A DNA stretch of 64,000 bases from Bacteroidales bacterium UBA5507 (GCA_002426195.1 DIOT01000030.1:149254-213253), one strand, 5' to 3'. Positions 1 to 8,315 are shown, counted from the stretch's first letter. Made by a program: numbers and translations. The notes: generated from the letters alone by a model not told the origin.

Positions 1-2
1 GA

Positions 3-1598
3 AATGAATTCGGTATTGAAAAGGGATTTTTTTGGTCACCTGAGGGCAATAAACTTGCATTTTACAAAATGGACGAGACAATGGTTACCGAATATCCCCT
101 TGTTGATATAACAGCCCGGGTAGCCGAAATTAATAATATTAAATACCCGATGGCAGGTATGACGAGTCACAATGTTAACGTCGGAATTTACGATGTTAAT
201 ACAGGCAGAACCATATTTCTGAAAACAGGCGAACCAAAGGAACAGTACCTAACAAACATTGCGTGGAGTCCTGATCAAAACTCAATCTATATTGCTGTCA
301 TTAACCGCGATCAGAATCACATGAAGCTTAATCAGTATGATGCCATTACAGGTGAATTCATAAAGACACTGTTTGAAGAAAAGAACGATCGTTATGTTGA
401 GCCTCAGAATCCTATAGTTTTTCTTCCAAAGAAGCCCGATCACTTTATATGGCAAAGCCAGCGTGATGGTTTCAATCACTTATACTTATATAATGTAGAT
501 GGAAAACTTGTAAACCAACTTACCTCAGGTGCATGGGTAGTAACCGGATTCTATGGATTTGATGCAAACGGAAATGGTGTATTTTTCACCTCAAATGAAC
601 CATCACCAGTAGGTAACTATCTGTATTACATCGACTTAAGAACTTGTAAACGTGGACTATTAACTAGTGAGAAGGGAACACACAATATTACGATTAGACC
701 CGATGGTTATTACTTCATAACATCTTACAGCAATATATCTACTCCCAGAGTAGTAAAAATTCAAGAATCACGTGGAAAGTATTCAAGAGAATTAAAGAAA
801 GCTGAAAATCCACTCTCTGATTATGAGTTAGGAAAAACAGACATTTTTACAATTAAAGCTGCTGATGGAACAACTGATCTGTATTGCAGGCTTATAAAGC
901 CTGCTAATTTCGATCCTCAAAAAAAATATCCGGTGTTTATTTATGTTTATGGAGGCCCACATGCTCAATTGGTAACTGATACATGGATGAGTGGGGGTTT
1001 GTTTCTTCAATATATGGCACAAAAAGGATACATTGTATTCACGCTTGACAACAGAGGCTCAGCTAACAGAGGTTTTGAATTTGAAAGCATAATACACAGG
1101 CATGTGGGTGAGGTTGAGATGGCTGACCAGATGAAAGGTGTAGAGTATCTAAAATCATTGCCATATGTTGATGTTGAAAGAATAGGAGTTGACGGATGGA
1201 GTTATGGAGGATTTATGTCAGTAAATCTGAAGCTTACACATCCGGAAGTCTTCAAAGTAGCAACAGCAGGTGGACCGGTAACCGATTGGAAATATTATGA
1301 AGTAATGTATGGTGAGAGATACATGGATACGCCTGAACAAAATCCTGATGGTTATAAAAATTCAAGTCTGATTAACAAAGCGGGCAATCTTGATGGCAAG
1401 CTATTGATAATTCATGGTGGGATGGATCCAACAGTTGTTTGGCAGCAAAGCCTTGACTTCGTGAAAGCTTGTATCGATAACAAAAAACAGTTGGATTACT
1501 TTGTTTATCCAACTCACGAGCACAATGTGGGAGGAATTGACCGGGCACATCTTTTCCGGAAGATAGCTTCATATTTCGATGAAAATCTAGTCAACTAA
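3..1598 (+). CDS. S9 family peptidase (DPP-IV-like), 5'-truncated by window edge
   Basis: This is a serine exopeptidase of the prolyl oligopeptidase/dipeptidyl peptidase IV family, which usually removes N-terminal dipeptides in the periplasm or at the surface. The frame is already open at base 3 and reads EFGIEKGFFWSPEGNKLAFY before the first ATG at 69, so that ATG is internal and the true start lies outside the window. The first half is the DPP-IV beta-propeller region. The alpha/beta-hydrolase half carries the nucleophile motif GWSYGGF near base 1195, the acid in HGGMDPTV near 1415 and the catalytic His in THEHNVGG near 1515, so the catalytic triad is complete. The signal peptide is not visible because the N-terminus is missing. 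The next gene follows after 27 bp on the same strand and may be co-transcribed. Confidence 0.93.
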   Translation, partial: NEFGIEKGFFWSPEGNKLAFYKMDETMVTEYPLVDITARVAEINNIKYPMAGMTSHNVNVGIYDVNTGRTIFLKTGEPKEQYLTNIAWSPDQNSIYIAVINRDQNHMKLNQYDAITGEFIKTLFEEKNDRYVEPQNPIVFLPKKPDHFIWQSQRDGFNHLYLYNVDGKLVNQLTSGAWVVTGFYGFDANGNGVFFTSNEPSPVGNYLYYIDLRTCKRGLLTSEKGTHNITIRPDGYYFITSYSNISTPRVVKIQESRGKYSRELKKAENPLSDYELGKTDIFTIKAADGTTDLYCRLIKPANFDPQKKYPVFIYVYGGPHAQLVTDTWMSGGLFLQYMAQKGYIVFTLDNRGSANRGFEFESIIHRHVGEVEMADQMKGVEYLKSLPYVDVERIGVDGWSYGGFMSVNLKLTHPEVFKVATAGGPVTDWKYYEVMYGERYMDTPEQNPDGYKNSSLINKAGNLDGKLLIIHGGMDPTVVWQQSLDFVKACIDNKKQLDYFVYPTHEHNVGGIDRAHLFRKIASYFDENLVN

Positions 1599-1625
1599 AA
1601 AGTTTTCTGAAGTTAAACTCAGAAT

Positions 1626-2336
1626 ATGGAGCAAGAGCGAGGTAAATTGTCCGATAGGATAAAAGCATTTAACTGTAGCCTGCAATTTGATGGATTCTTG
1701 CCTGAAGATATCAGGATAATGAATCCATACAAAGAAAATCCTGAAGCTTTAAAAGCATCAAGTCAGTTTTATGATAAGTTCTATTATGACAACTTGCCCC
1801 GCTATTTATTATTAGGAATTAATCCTGGACGATTTGGTGCAGGTAATACAGGAGTGCCCTTTACGGATCCCAAGCATCTTATTTCTCACTGTGGTATAGA
1901 TTATGCAGGCAAAATCACTCACGAACCATCATCTGTATTCATTTATAACATGATTGACGCATTTGGTGGGGTATACAAATTCTACAAAAATTTTTATATA
2001 GGTGCAGTTAGTCCCCTTGGTTTTACAAAACTAAAAGAAGGAAACAAAGAGGTCAACTATAACTATTATGACACACCTCAGATCATGAGTCGAGTTCGGG
2101 GTTTTATTGTTGAAAACCTGTACCGTCAGATAGAACTCGGCATTCACACAAATAAAGTTTTCTGTTTGGGAACCGGGAAAAACTTTAAGTTTTTAACCGA
2201 CCTGAATGCAGAACATAAATTCTTTGGCATGATCATACCTCTGGAACATCCTCGATATATAATGCAATACAGACAACAAAAAACTCAGGAGTACACGACT
2301 AAATACATAGAAACATTTAACAATAATATCATTTAA
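1626..2336 (+). CDS. SMUG2-like uracil-DNA glycosylase family protein
   Basis: The 236-residue protein looks like the SMUG2/DUF4918 branch of the uracil-DNA glycosylase superfamily, which excises uracil from DNA in base-excision repair. Motif 1 is LLLGINPGRFGAGNTGVPFTDP at about residues 60-80, where SMUG-type enzymes have GxNPG followed by TGVPF. Motif 2, expected near the C-terminus, is present as LEHPRYIMQY. A central segment FIYNMIDAFGG and SPLGFTK also fits the family. It starts at an ATG 27 bp after the peptidase stop, probably in the same transcript, although the two functions are not obviously connected. The family call rests on motif recognition only. A different UDG-superfamily specificity is possible. 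Confidence 0.82.
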   Translation: MEQERGKLSDRIKAFNCSLQFDGFLPEDIRIMNPYKENPEALKASSQFYDKFYYDNLPRYLLLGINPGRFGAGNTGVPFTDPKHLISHCGIDYAGKITHEPSSVFIYNMIDAFGGVYKFYKNFYIGAVSPLGFTKLKEGNKEVNYNYYDTPQIMSRVRGFIVENLYRQIELGIHTNKVFCLGTGKNFKFLTDLNAEHKFFGMIIPLEHPRYIMQYRQQKTQEYTTKYIETFNNNII

Positions 2337-2487
2337 TATTTCCATTAGATTAAATTTCAACCAATTACTTCGAAATGAATTGTAACTTTAAGATTAAATT
2401 GGTCGTTAAGTTCCAGAAATGATTCTCAGAACAAATTGAGATAAACCTAACTGATTATTTTATTGTTGATTACTAAAACCCCATACA

Positions 2488-2661
2488 ATGGAAGCAAAGC
2501 AATACCTCAATTTGATCACATCACTTAATATAATAAGGATGTATGAACCACCTATAGTACTACCTCTACCACCAGATGTTTCTCCAATTCAACCGCAAGT
2601 GGATTTATCCAGACCGGAAACACCTACGCCTCAAGTATTAAAAGAGCAATATAAAATGTGA
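2488..2661 (+). CDS. possible small proline-rich ORF, 57 aa
   Basis: The 630-bp stretch between the glycosylase gene and meaB has no recognisable gene. It contains an ATG-initiated 57-codon ORF whose product starts MEAKQYLNLITSLNIIRMYE and continues as a proline-rich tail with PPIVLPLPPD and RPETPTPQ. A short helix followed by a proline-rich tail could be a small anchored or adaptor peptide, but no homology is recognised. The sequence 2337-2487 before it holds nothing I can support. This could easily be a chance ORF. Confidence 0.22.
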   Translation: MEAKQYLNLITSLNIIRMYEPPIVLPLPPDVSPIQPQVDLSRPETPTPQVLKEQYKM

Positions 2662-2757
2662 ACATTTTGTAACATTTACTCAACATTATGTAAAGTTTTG
2701 TGTTTTTATATAATAACACTTTTCACTATAGGGCTGAAAACCATAAACTTACACAAA

Positions 2758-2967
2758 ATGAACTCAATAGGACTAATAACAGGCTTTCTCTCAGTATCCT
2801 TCGCAAGCTCAGGCAACATAATTCATATTATACATAACACTACTGATGGCTCATTACATTCTATTATAGTTGATAATGGTGATGAAATAAATGAGTATAG
2901 TTATAATCTCGGGACAAGCCCAATAACAGTAGCTGATCATCCACTAAAATGGGGCTTAAATGCCTAA
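2758..2967 (+). CDS. possible small hypothetical protein, 69 aa
   Basis: An ATG-initiated ORF encodes a hydrophobic N-terminus (MNSIGLITGFLSVSFASSGN), followed by a polar tail containing IIHIIHNTTDGSLHSIIVDNGD. The N-terminus resembles a short signal peptide or a single membrane segment. An in-frame ATG at 2698 would lengthen it, but the added part looks like untranslated leader. The stop codon sits one base before the end of the convergent meaB gene. No homology is recognised and the reading frame may be fortuitous or a gene remnant. Confidence 0.25.
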   Translation: MNSIGLITGFLSVSFASSGNIIHIIHNTTDGSLHSIIVDNGDEINEYSYNLGTSPITVADHPLKWGLNA

Positions 2968-2968
2968 G

Positions 2969-4105
2969 CTATTCAGAAAAATACTTTTCCAGTAATAATT
3001 GAGCAGCTTGATAAGGGCTATGTGTTTTTTCCCGAAGCATCCTCTCAGTTTCGCGCAACAGACTCTTTATAGCAGGATCATTATAGAAGCTATCATGTAA
3101 CCTGCTGTTAATATAATCATACATTATATGCTGATTCTGATGAGAACGTTTCTGTTCGAAATATTTGTTCTGAGTTGTAAACTCCTTATAGTTCATTAAC
3201 ATATCCCATATTTCATGAATTCCTTCATTTGAAATTGCCGAGCATGCAACGGTTTCAGGTCCCCATGAAGAATCAGGTTTTGGAAAGAAGTGTAATGCAT
3301 TCTTAATCTGGGTCTTTGCGATCTCGGCTTTAACCTTATTATCACCATCAGCTTTATTAACCGCAACGGCATCGGCCATTTCCATGATACCCCGTTTAAT
3401 CCCCTGAAGTTCATCACCTGCTCCGGCAATCATTAACAAAAGGAAGAAATCGACCATTGAGTGAACAGCGGTTTCTGATTGGCCCACTCCTACCGTTTCA
3501 ACAAATATTACATCAAATCCTGCAGCTTCACAAAGAATAATAATCTCCCTTGTCTTGCGGGCTACACCACCTAAAGAACCTGCTGAAGGACTTGGACGAA
3601 TAAATGCATTTGGATTAACTGATAACTCCTCCATTCTGGTTTTATCACCCAAAATACTTCCCTTTGATCGCGTACTACTAGGGTCAATTGCCAAAACTGC
3701 AAGTTTATGATTTAAAGAAGTAACATGAAGTCCTAGAGCTTCAATAAATGTACTTTTTCCTGCACCGGGAACACCGGTTATTCCTAGTCTGAAAGACTTT
3801 CCTGAATGTGGCAAACATCTTGCTACTAATTCCTGGGCAATTTTCTGGTGTTCAGGTAAAGAACTTTCAAGCAGAGTAATAGCCTGACTAAATACTGTTC
3901 TATTGAAATTTATAATACCTTCATAATATTCATCAGTTGAAATCACAGTTTTCCTTCTACTCTTAAATGCTCTTACGGCTGATTCGTTTATCGATGGTGG
4001 CTGAGGAATTCCACCCCTCTCGGTCAATGCCGATGGGAGTTGGTTGTGACTATTCAAGTTTGATTTACTTTCCTGATTAACTGCCTCTTTCTGCGGTTTC
4101 TTCAT
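2969..4105 (-). CDS. meaB: methylmalonyl-CoA mutase-associated GTPase MeaB
   Basis: MeaB is a G3E-family P-loop GTPase that loads and protects adenosylcobalamin on methylmalonyl-CoA mutase, part of the succinate-propionate route common in Bacteroidota. The 378-residue protein has a polar N-terminal extension, a Walker A motif GVPGAGKST at residues 111-119, the LAVLAIDPSS segment typical of MeaB/ArgK, FVETVGVGQSE and the base-recognition motif VNKADGDN. The C-terminal helix bundle ends in LLLEKYFSE. The mutase subunits are not in this window. A perfect TAnnTTTG element lies 17 bp upstream of the ATG, giving a very short leader. It converges on the small ORF at 2758-2967. Confidence 0.92.
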   Translation of the reverse strand: MKKPQKEAVNQESKSNLNSHNQLPSALTERGGIPQPPSINESAVRAFKSRRKTVISTDEYYEGIINFNRTVFSQAITLLESSLPEHQKIAQELVARCLPHSGKSFRLGITGVPGAGKSTFIEALGLHVTSLNHKLAVLAIDPSSTRSKGSILGDKTRMEELSVNPNAFIRPSPSAGSLGGVARKTREIIILCEAAGFDVIFVETVGVGQSETAVHSMVDFFLLLMIAGAGDELQGIKRGIMEMADAVAVNKADGDNKVKAEIAKTQIKNALHFFPKPDSSWGPETVACSAISNEGIHEIWDMLMNYKEFTTQNKYFEQKRSHQNQHIMYDYINSRLHDSFYNDPAIKSLLRETERMLREKTHSPYQAAQLLLEKYFSE

Positions 4106-4121
4106 GAATTAATGTTTAACA

Positions 4122-4129
4122 CAAAGATA
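4122..4129 (-). promoter_or_regulatory. -7 promoter element (TATCTTTG) for meaB
   Basis: On the minus strand the sequence TATCTTTG matches the Bacteroidota -7 consensus TAnnTTTG in all fixed positions. It sits 17 bp before the meaB ATG. No clear -33 TTG is visible at the ideal distance. Confidence 0.55.
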
Positions 4130-4173
4130 GCACAAACTCCTACTAGTAATCATGGTTTTACTCACAGTATTAA

Positions 4174-4647
4174 CTAATTCATTTTTGGATCGATGTAATT
4201 GTTAATCTGGCTAATAGCAACCCTGGGCTCAAGTCCTGTAAAAAGCACTGCCATAATTCCTGGAAAATATCTATCCATTGTATATAAAGCATTAAACAGG
4301 TGCTGCTTGAACTCATATTCTTCTCCGACTTCATTTTCATAAATGAATGAAGACTTATATCTTAGTTCACCATCGTCCATATCCATCTCAAAACCTCCGA
4401 GAATAAGGCCATAATTAGCCATAGTCAGGAATTCAGACACACGCTTTCTCCCCGATTCAGGAGCACTTACAGGTGATATTATAAATACAGCAACTATTTT
4501 ATCCGGAATCCTCACATCAATAATACAATCCGTTTTGGCATGCTCAAGGGCAATAGCCATTCTGAATACTGTAATGGTAGGATCATCAACTAGAATCTGA
4601 TAGTCATACCCCAAATTCTCAATTACGCTGCTAATTGTATTTACCAT
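4174..4647 (-). CDS. YbjN-like domain protein
   Basis: The product resembles the YbjN family, which has a fold like type III secretion chaperones and is of unknown biochemical role. The segment FLTMANYGLILGGFEMDMDDGELRYKSS, split around residues 90-115, is the typical helix plus beta-hairpin of that family. No signal peptide or membrane segment is seen, so it is probably cytoplasmic. I chose ATG 4647 (157 aa). The frame is also open to a TTG at 4677 that would add ten residues, but TTG starts are uncommon here. Its start overlaps the end of the TerB-like gene upstream by 17 bp (47 bp with the TTG), which indicates translational coupling and a shared transcript. Confidence 0.62.
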   Translation of the reverse strand: MVNTISSVIENLGYDYQILVDDPTITVFRMAIALEHAKTDCIIDVRIPDKIVAVFIISPVSAPESGRKRVSEFLTMANYGLILGGFEMDMDDGELRYKSSFIYENEVGEEYEFKQHLFNALYTMDRYFPGIMAVLFTGLEPRVAISQINNYIDPKMN

Positions 4648-5050
4648 ATGGAGTAGGGTTTCGTTTATTTGGGCCAATGTCAGGAAGCTTATTTAAAGCA
4701 ATCCCTTCAGTAAGTCGTTTACGTAGGTTTTTAAAGATTTCGTCAACCATTGTGGAAAGGAAGCCTAGCTTTTTCGCAATTTTACGGGCTTCTATCTCCT
4801 CTCTTTCAGTTAGTTTACTATCAACAGCTATCAAATCTAGAATGTCATCAAAAAGGATAAACCTTTCTACTTCACTTTTTGGCAAATCCGGTTCCCAATT
4901 TGGATTAGATTCAATAATTTCATCTATTTCAGAACCTTCAAGGCCGATTCTAATGCCAACCTGCCTAATAAAATCTATTTCAATTTCATCAGGGTCATTG
5001 TCAGCCTGTGCAAAATATACGAGTATCTGCAGGTATTGTTTCTTATTCAT
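4631..5050 (-). CDS. TerB-like (tellurite resistance family) protein
   Basis: A 139-residue, all-helical acidic protein. It resembles TerB/DjlA-N-type domains, which form a helical bundle with conserved acidic residues that can bind metal. Visible features are the opening NKKQYLQILVYFAQADNDPDEIEIDFI and a second related helix pair FDDILDLIAVDSKLTEREE. Both are the D-G/S-x-L/I-x-x-x-E pattern seen in TerB-like modules. The C-terminal tail is basic and proline-containing. It starts at ATG 5050 with a perfect -7 element just upstream, and is followed by the overlapping YbjN-like gene. The actual function is unknown, and the family name does not imply tellurite resistance. Confidence 0.6.
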   Translation of the reverse strand: MNKKQYLQILVYFAQADNDPDEIEIDFIRQVGIRIGLEGSEIDEIIESNPNWEPDLPKSEVERFILFDDILDLIAVDSKLTEREEIEARKIAKKLGFLSTMVDEIFKNLRKRLTEGIALNKLPDIGPNKRNPTPYGKYN

Positions 5051-5060
5051 GGTAAATTAA

Positions 5061-5068
5061 CAAAGTTA
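5061..5068 (-). promoter_or_regulatory. -7 promoter element (TAACTTTG) for the TerB-like/YbjN-like pair
   Basis: The minus strand reads TAACTTTG, a full match to TAnnTTTG, 10 bp before the ATG at 5050. The divergent plus-strand gene pntAA starts 136 bp away; its own best candidates, TATATTTA (5143-5150) and the overlapping TACTTTTA, are one base off consensus. Confidence 0.5.
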
Positions 5069-5185
5069 GCAAAATTTTGTCACAGTGAAGACTGGACTAT
5101 CTGCTAATGGATTTAATAAAATGATGCCTCAATTTAGAAAAATATATTTACTTTTACGCGTCAAAAAAAAATGTGACTTACCTGT

Positions 5186-6313
5186 ATGACAATAGGAATA
5201 CTCAAAGAAATTGAAGGCGAAAATAGAGTAGCCATGTTACCCGAAGGGGTTGCAGCACTAGTAAAACTGAAGACAGAAGTGTTGGTTGAATCCGGTGCAG
5301 GTGCCAGATCATTTGCTTCTGACAAAGAATATGAAGAAGCAGGTGCAAAGATAGCCAGCCGCACCAATGTTATCAATGATTCTGATGTCCTTATTCAGAT
5401 ACAGCCACCAAGTAGAAATGACATTGATGCATTCAGATCGGAGCAGGTTATCCTCTCTGTTTTGAATCCTTATTTCAACGCACCACTAGTCAAGCTACTG
5501 GCTGATAAAAATATTACTGCATTCAGCATGGATATTGTACCACGCACCACACGTGCGCAGGCAATGGATATCTTGTCATCAATGGCGACTGTCGCCGGAT
5601 ATAAAGCAGTATTAACAGCTGCCAATACGCTGCCAAAGTTCTTTCCAATGTTTATGACTGCAGCTGGCACAATAAAGCCTGCTAACATGCTTATTCTAGG
5701 GGCAGGTGTGGCTGGACTTCAATCTATAGCCACTGCACGTAAACTTGGTGCAGTAGTTTATGTTTTCGATGTACGGGCTGCTGTCAAAGAAGAAGTGATG
5801 GGTCTGGGAGGCAAATTTGTGGAAGTGGAAGGAGCAATAGACGATAAATCTGCCGGAGGTTATGCCGTTGAGCAAACAGAAGAATTCAAAGCCAGACAAG
5901 CCAAAGCAATACATGACCAAGCCGTTAAGTCTGACGTAATAATCTGTACTGCCCAAATCCCTGGAAAACGTGCACCTCTTTTGATAAGAAAAGAAACCGT
6001 TGAATCCATGAGACCAGGTTCTGTAATAATCGATCTTGCAGCTTCAACTGGTGGCAACTGTGAGCTTACAAAAGATAATGATATTGTAGTTCATAATGAT
6101 ATCAAGATTATCGGCAACTCACAGCTTCCAACTGATATGCCGACAGATGCTAGCAGAATGTTTGGCAAGAATATTATTAACTTCCTTAAACTCATAATCA
6201 CAAAAGATGGCACTCTTAATCTGAACTGGGAAGATGATTTGGTTAAAGGAACAGCCGTAGCTCATAATCATCAAATAGTAAACGAGAGGGTTAAACTTTC
6301 AATCCAATCATAA
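5186..6313 (+). CDS. pntAA: NAD(P) transhydrogenase subunit alpha, NAD-binding part (alpha1)
   Basis: This is domain I of the proton-translocating transhydrogenase, which binds NAD(H) and passes hydride to NADP at the expense of the proton gradient, supplying NADPH. The 375-residue size matches the split bacterial alpha1 subunit. The N-terminus MTIGILKEIEGENRVA is typical. The RQD-loop region RAQAMDILSSMATVAGYKAVL lies near residue 130 and the Rossmann motif LILGAGVAGLQ near residue 170. The protein is soluble. It leads the operon with the small membrane subunit and pntB. A perfect hairpin with a T-run follows the stop codon by 7 bases. Confidence 0.96.
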   Translation: MTIGILKEIEGENRVAMLPEGVAALVKLKTEVLVESGAGARSFASDKEYEEAGAKIASRTNVINDSDVLIQIQPPSRNDIDAFRSEQVILSVLNPYFNAPLVKLLADKNITAFSMDIVPRTTRAQAMDILSSMATVAGYKAVLTAANTLPKFFPMFMTAAGTIKPANMLILGAGVAGLQSIATARKLGAVVYVFDVRAAVKEEVMGLGGKFVEVEGAIDDKSAGGYAVEQTEEFKARQAKAIHDQAVKSDVIICTAQIPGKRAPLLIRKETVESMRPGSVIIDLAASTGGNCELTKDNDIVVHNDIKIIGNSQLPTDMPTDASRMFGKNIINFLKLIITKDGTLNLNWEDDLVKGTAVAHNHQIVNERVKLSIQS

Positions 6314-6320
6314 TTTCTTG

Positions 6321-6349
6321 AAGAGACAAGCTTATGCTTGTCTCTTTTT
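6321..6349 (+). terminator. intrinsic-terminator-like hairpin inside the pnt operon
   Basis: An 11-bp perfect stem, AAGAGACAAGC and GCTTGTCTCTT, encloses a TTAT loop, and the right arm runs into five T. It lies between the pntAA stop (6311-6313) and the start of the membrane subunit at 6376. It may partly terminate the transcript or stabilise the upstream mRNA, so that subunit levels differ. Confidence 0.7.
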
Positions 6350-6375
6350 ATATAAAAAATATACAATTAAGCTAT

Positions 6376-6684
6376 ATGACAGATATAATGCAATTTTTCT
6401 GGGATAACAAAGATTTGATATTCATTATCATCCTTTCAGTTTACTTGGGTATAGAAGTAATCTCACATGTACCCGCAGTTCTTCATACACCCCTTATGTC
6501 AGGTAGTAATGCCATACATGGAGTTGTTATAATTGGAGCCATTATAGTAATGGGACATGCCGAAGATAATGTTCTTGCACTCATACTTGGGTTCATCGCT
6601 GTAATTCTAGGGACCCTGAATGTAGTAGGTGGCTTTGTTGTTACCAATAGAATGCTCGAAATGTTTAAGAAAAAGAAAAAGTAG
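6376..6684 (+). CDS. pntAB: NAD(P) transhydrogenase subunit alpha, small membrane part (alpha2)
   Basis: A 102-residue protein with three hydrophobic segments: FWDNKDLIFIIILSVYLG, AIHGVVIIGAIIVMGH and ALILGFIAVILGTLNVVGG. This is the N-terminal half of the proton-channel domain, encoded separately as in many bacteria. The motif LHTPLMSGSNAIHG is diagnostic. The frame is also open from an ATG at 6334, but that codon lies in the loop of the hairpin, and the added residues are unlike the family. I therefore chose ATG 6376. It ends in a lysine-rich tail and is followed by pntB after 9 bp. Confidence 0.94.
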   Translation: MTDIMQFFWDNKDLIFIIILSVYLGIEVISHVPAVLHTPLMSGSNAIHGVVIIGAIIVMGHAEDNVLALILGFIAVILGTLNVVGGFVVTNRMLEMFKKKKK

Positions 6685-6693
6685 GAGAATACA

Positions 6694-8121
6694 ATGGAAG
6701 TAATTTATTCGATACAGAATTCAATCTTGGAGCTATCATACCTTGTAGCTTCAGTATTGTTCATATTAGGTCTAAAGAAATTAAGCCATCCTGATACAGC
6801 AAGGGCTGGGAATTTGTGGGCAGCAGCAGGAATGGCTGCTGCTATACTATTTACTGTCCTTTTTCACAAGATGGATGGGAAACCCATTGGAAATATTGGA
6901 TGGATACTAACTGCACTTGCAATCGGATCTTTTATAGGCTGGTATGCATCGGTAAAAGTTAAAATGACTGCAATGCCACAAATGGTATCAATTTTCAATG
7001 GGATGGGAGGAGCCTGTGCTGCCCTTATTTCACTTATGGAGTTTCCCCATCTGCAGGGCAATCTTGTTGGTGAAGCGCATATGTTTAACGGACCTGCAAT
7101 AGCTATATTGCTTGGACTAATGATTGGTAGCGTTTCATTTGCAGGTAGTATGATTGCATTCCTGAAACTAGATGGAAGACTTGGAGATGTGAAGAATCCC
7201 ACATTAAGGGTTATTAATCTCACTTTTCTCATTCTCCTGGTAGTAGCACTTGTATTAATTATGCTTATGGAACCAGTTGCAGGGCGAAATTGGCCAATCT
7301 ATCTCTTTACACTTGCTGCACTAATATATGGAGTTACTTTCGTAATGCCGATAGGCGGAGCCGATATGCCCGTCGTAATCTCACTTCTGAATTCCTTCAC
7401 TGGTGTTGCAGCAGCTATGGGTGGCTTCCTTTACAGCAACCAAGCAATGCTGACCGGAGGTATCCTGGTCGGTTCTGCTGGAACCATACTCACCATCCTC
7501 ATGTGCAAAGCAATGAACAGATCTCTTATTAATGTAATAATAGGTGCATTTGGTGGACATGAAGGTGTTGGTACAGAAGCAACTGATAAAACTGTTAAAG
7601 AGATATCCCTCAGTGATGCAGCAGTACTATTAAGCTACTCACAAAAAGTATATATAGTTCCTGGATACGGGCTTGCTGTTGCTCAAGCACAACATTTATG
7701 TCATGAGCTTGATACATTACTCAATGGCAAAGGAGTTGAAGTAAAATATGCTATTCATCCAGTTGCAGGTCGTATGCCGGGTCACATGAATGTTCTTTTA
7801 GCTGAAGCCGATGTACCATATGATAAACTTGTTGAAATGGAAGATGCCAACAACGAGATGTCGAATACCGATGTGGTTATTGTAATAGGTGCAAATGACG
7901 TAGTTAATCCTGCCGCTGAAGATGATCCATCAAGTCCAATATTTGGTATGCCGATTATAAAAGCCCAGGATGCTAGAAACATAATTGTAATGAAAAGAAG
8001 TATGGCTGCAGGATATGCTGCCATTCCCAATAATCTTTTCTATCATCCTAAAAACAGAATGCTATTTGGGGATGCTAAAGCTACATTACAAAAGTTAGTG
8101 GCAGAAATTAAAAGCTTGTAG
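6694..8121 (+). CDS. pntB: NAD(P) transhydrogenase subunit beta
   Basis: The 475-residue beta subunit carries the remaining membrane helices (roughly residues 5-260) and the C-terminal NADP(H)-binding domain III. The membrane part includes MPQMVSIFNGMGG and the ADMPVVISLLNSFTGVAAAMGG segment typical of PntB. The NADP domain starts near residue 310 with VYIVPGYGLAVAQAQH, followed by HPVAGRMPGHMNVLLAEA, VVIVIGANDVVNPAA and MKRSMAAGYA. All expected elements are present, so the three-gene complex should be functional in the inner membrane. The next feature downstream is a tRNA with its own promoter. Confidence 0.97.
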   Translation: MEVIYSIQNSILELSYLVASVLFILGLKKLSHPDTARAGNLWAAAGMAAAILFTVLFHKMDGKPIGNIGWILTALAIGSFIGWYASVKVKMTAMPQMVSIFNGMGGACAALISLMEFPHLQGNLVGEAHMFNGPAIAILLGLMIGSVSFAGSMIAFLKLDGRLGDVKNPTLRVINLTFLILLVVALVLIMLMEPVAGRNWPIYLFTLAALIYGVTFVMPIGGADMPVVISLLNSFTGVAAAMGGFLYSNQAMLTGGILVGSAGTILTILMCKAMNRSLINVIIGAFGGHEGVGTEATDKTVKEISLSDAAVLLSYSQKVYIVPGYGLAVAQAQHLCHELDTLLNGKGVEVKYAIHPVAGRMPGHMNVLLAEADVPYDKLVEMEDANNEMSNTDVVIVIGANDVVNPAAEDDPSSPIFGMPIIKAQDARNIIVMKRSMAAGYAAIPNNLFYHPKNRMLFGDAKATLQKLVAEIKSL

Positions 8122-8160
8122 AAAATTTGATGAAAAAATGGCTGTAAGGAATAATTTTTG

Positions 8161-8168
8161 TACCTTTG
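8161..8168 (+). promoter_or_regulatory. -7 promoter element (TACCTTTG) for tRNA-Lys
   Basis: TACCTTTG followed by C is a full match to the Bacteroidota -7 element and lies 16 bp before the mature tRNA 5' end. That gives a short 5' precursor. Confidence 0.65.
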
Positions 8169-8184
8169 CAGCCGCTAAAAAGAA

Positions 8185-8257
8185 CTCTCCGTAGCTCAGC
8201 TGGTAGAGCAATTGACTCTTAATCAATGGGTCACAGGTTCGAGCCCTGTCGGGGAGA
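8185..8257 (+). tRNA. tRNA-Lys(CTT)
   Basis: A complete cloverleaf of 73 nt can be drawn. The acceptor stem is CTCTCCG with CGGGGAG (one G-U pair), the D stem is GCTC/GAGC, the anticodon stem is ATTGA/TCAAT around the loop CTCTTAA, and the T arm is ACAGG-TTCGAGC-CCTGT. The anticodon CTT reads AAG lysine codons. The discriminator base is A and the CCA end is not encoded. It is monocistronic, between a strong -7 element and a strong terminator. Confidence 0.96.
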
Positions 8258-8262
8258 CAACT

Positions 8263-8300
8263 AAAAAACCGTTCACTGTAACCGTGAACGGTTTTTTTTT
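8263..8300 (+). terminator. intrinsic terminator after tRNA-Lys
   Basis: The arms AAAAACCGTTCAC and GTGAACGGTTTTT pair perfectly around a 7-nt loop and run into nine T (8292-8300). The preceding A-run would let it work in both directions. Confidence 0.88.
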
Positions 8301-8315
8301 CAATATCTTTAGCCC

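Noticed and set aside
4635..5060. A 141-codon plus-strand ORF
   Set aside because: It is the antisense shadow of the TerB-like gene, rich in Ser and Arg from the reverse frame, with no recognisable feature.
6334..6375. ATG 6334 as start of pntAB
   Set aside because: The codon lies at the loop-stem junction of a terminator-like hairpin, and the added residues are not like the family. ATG 6376 fits.
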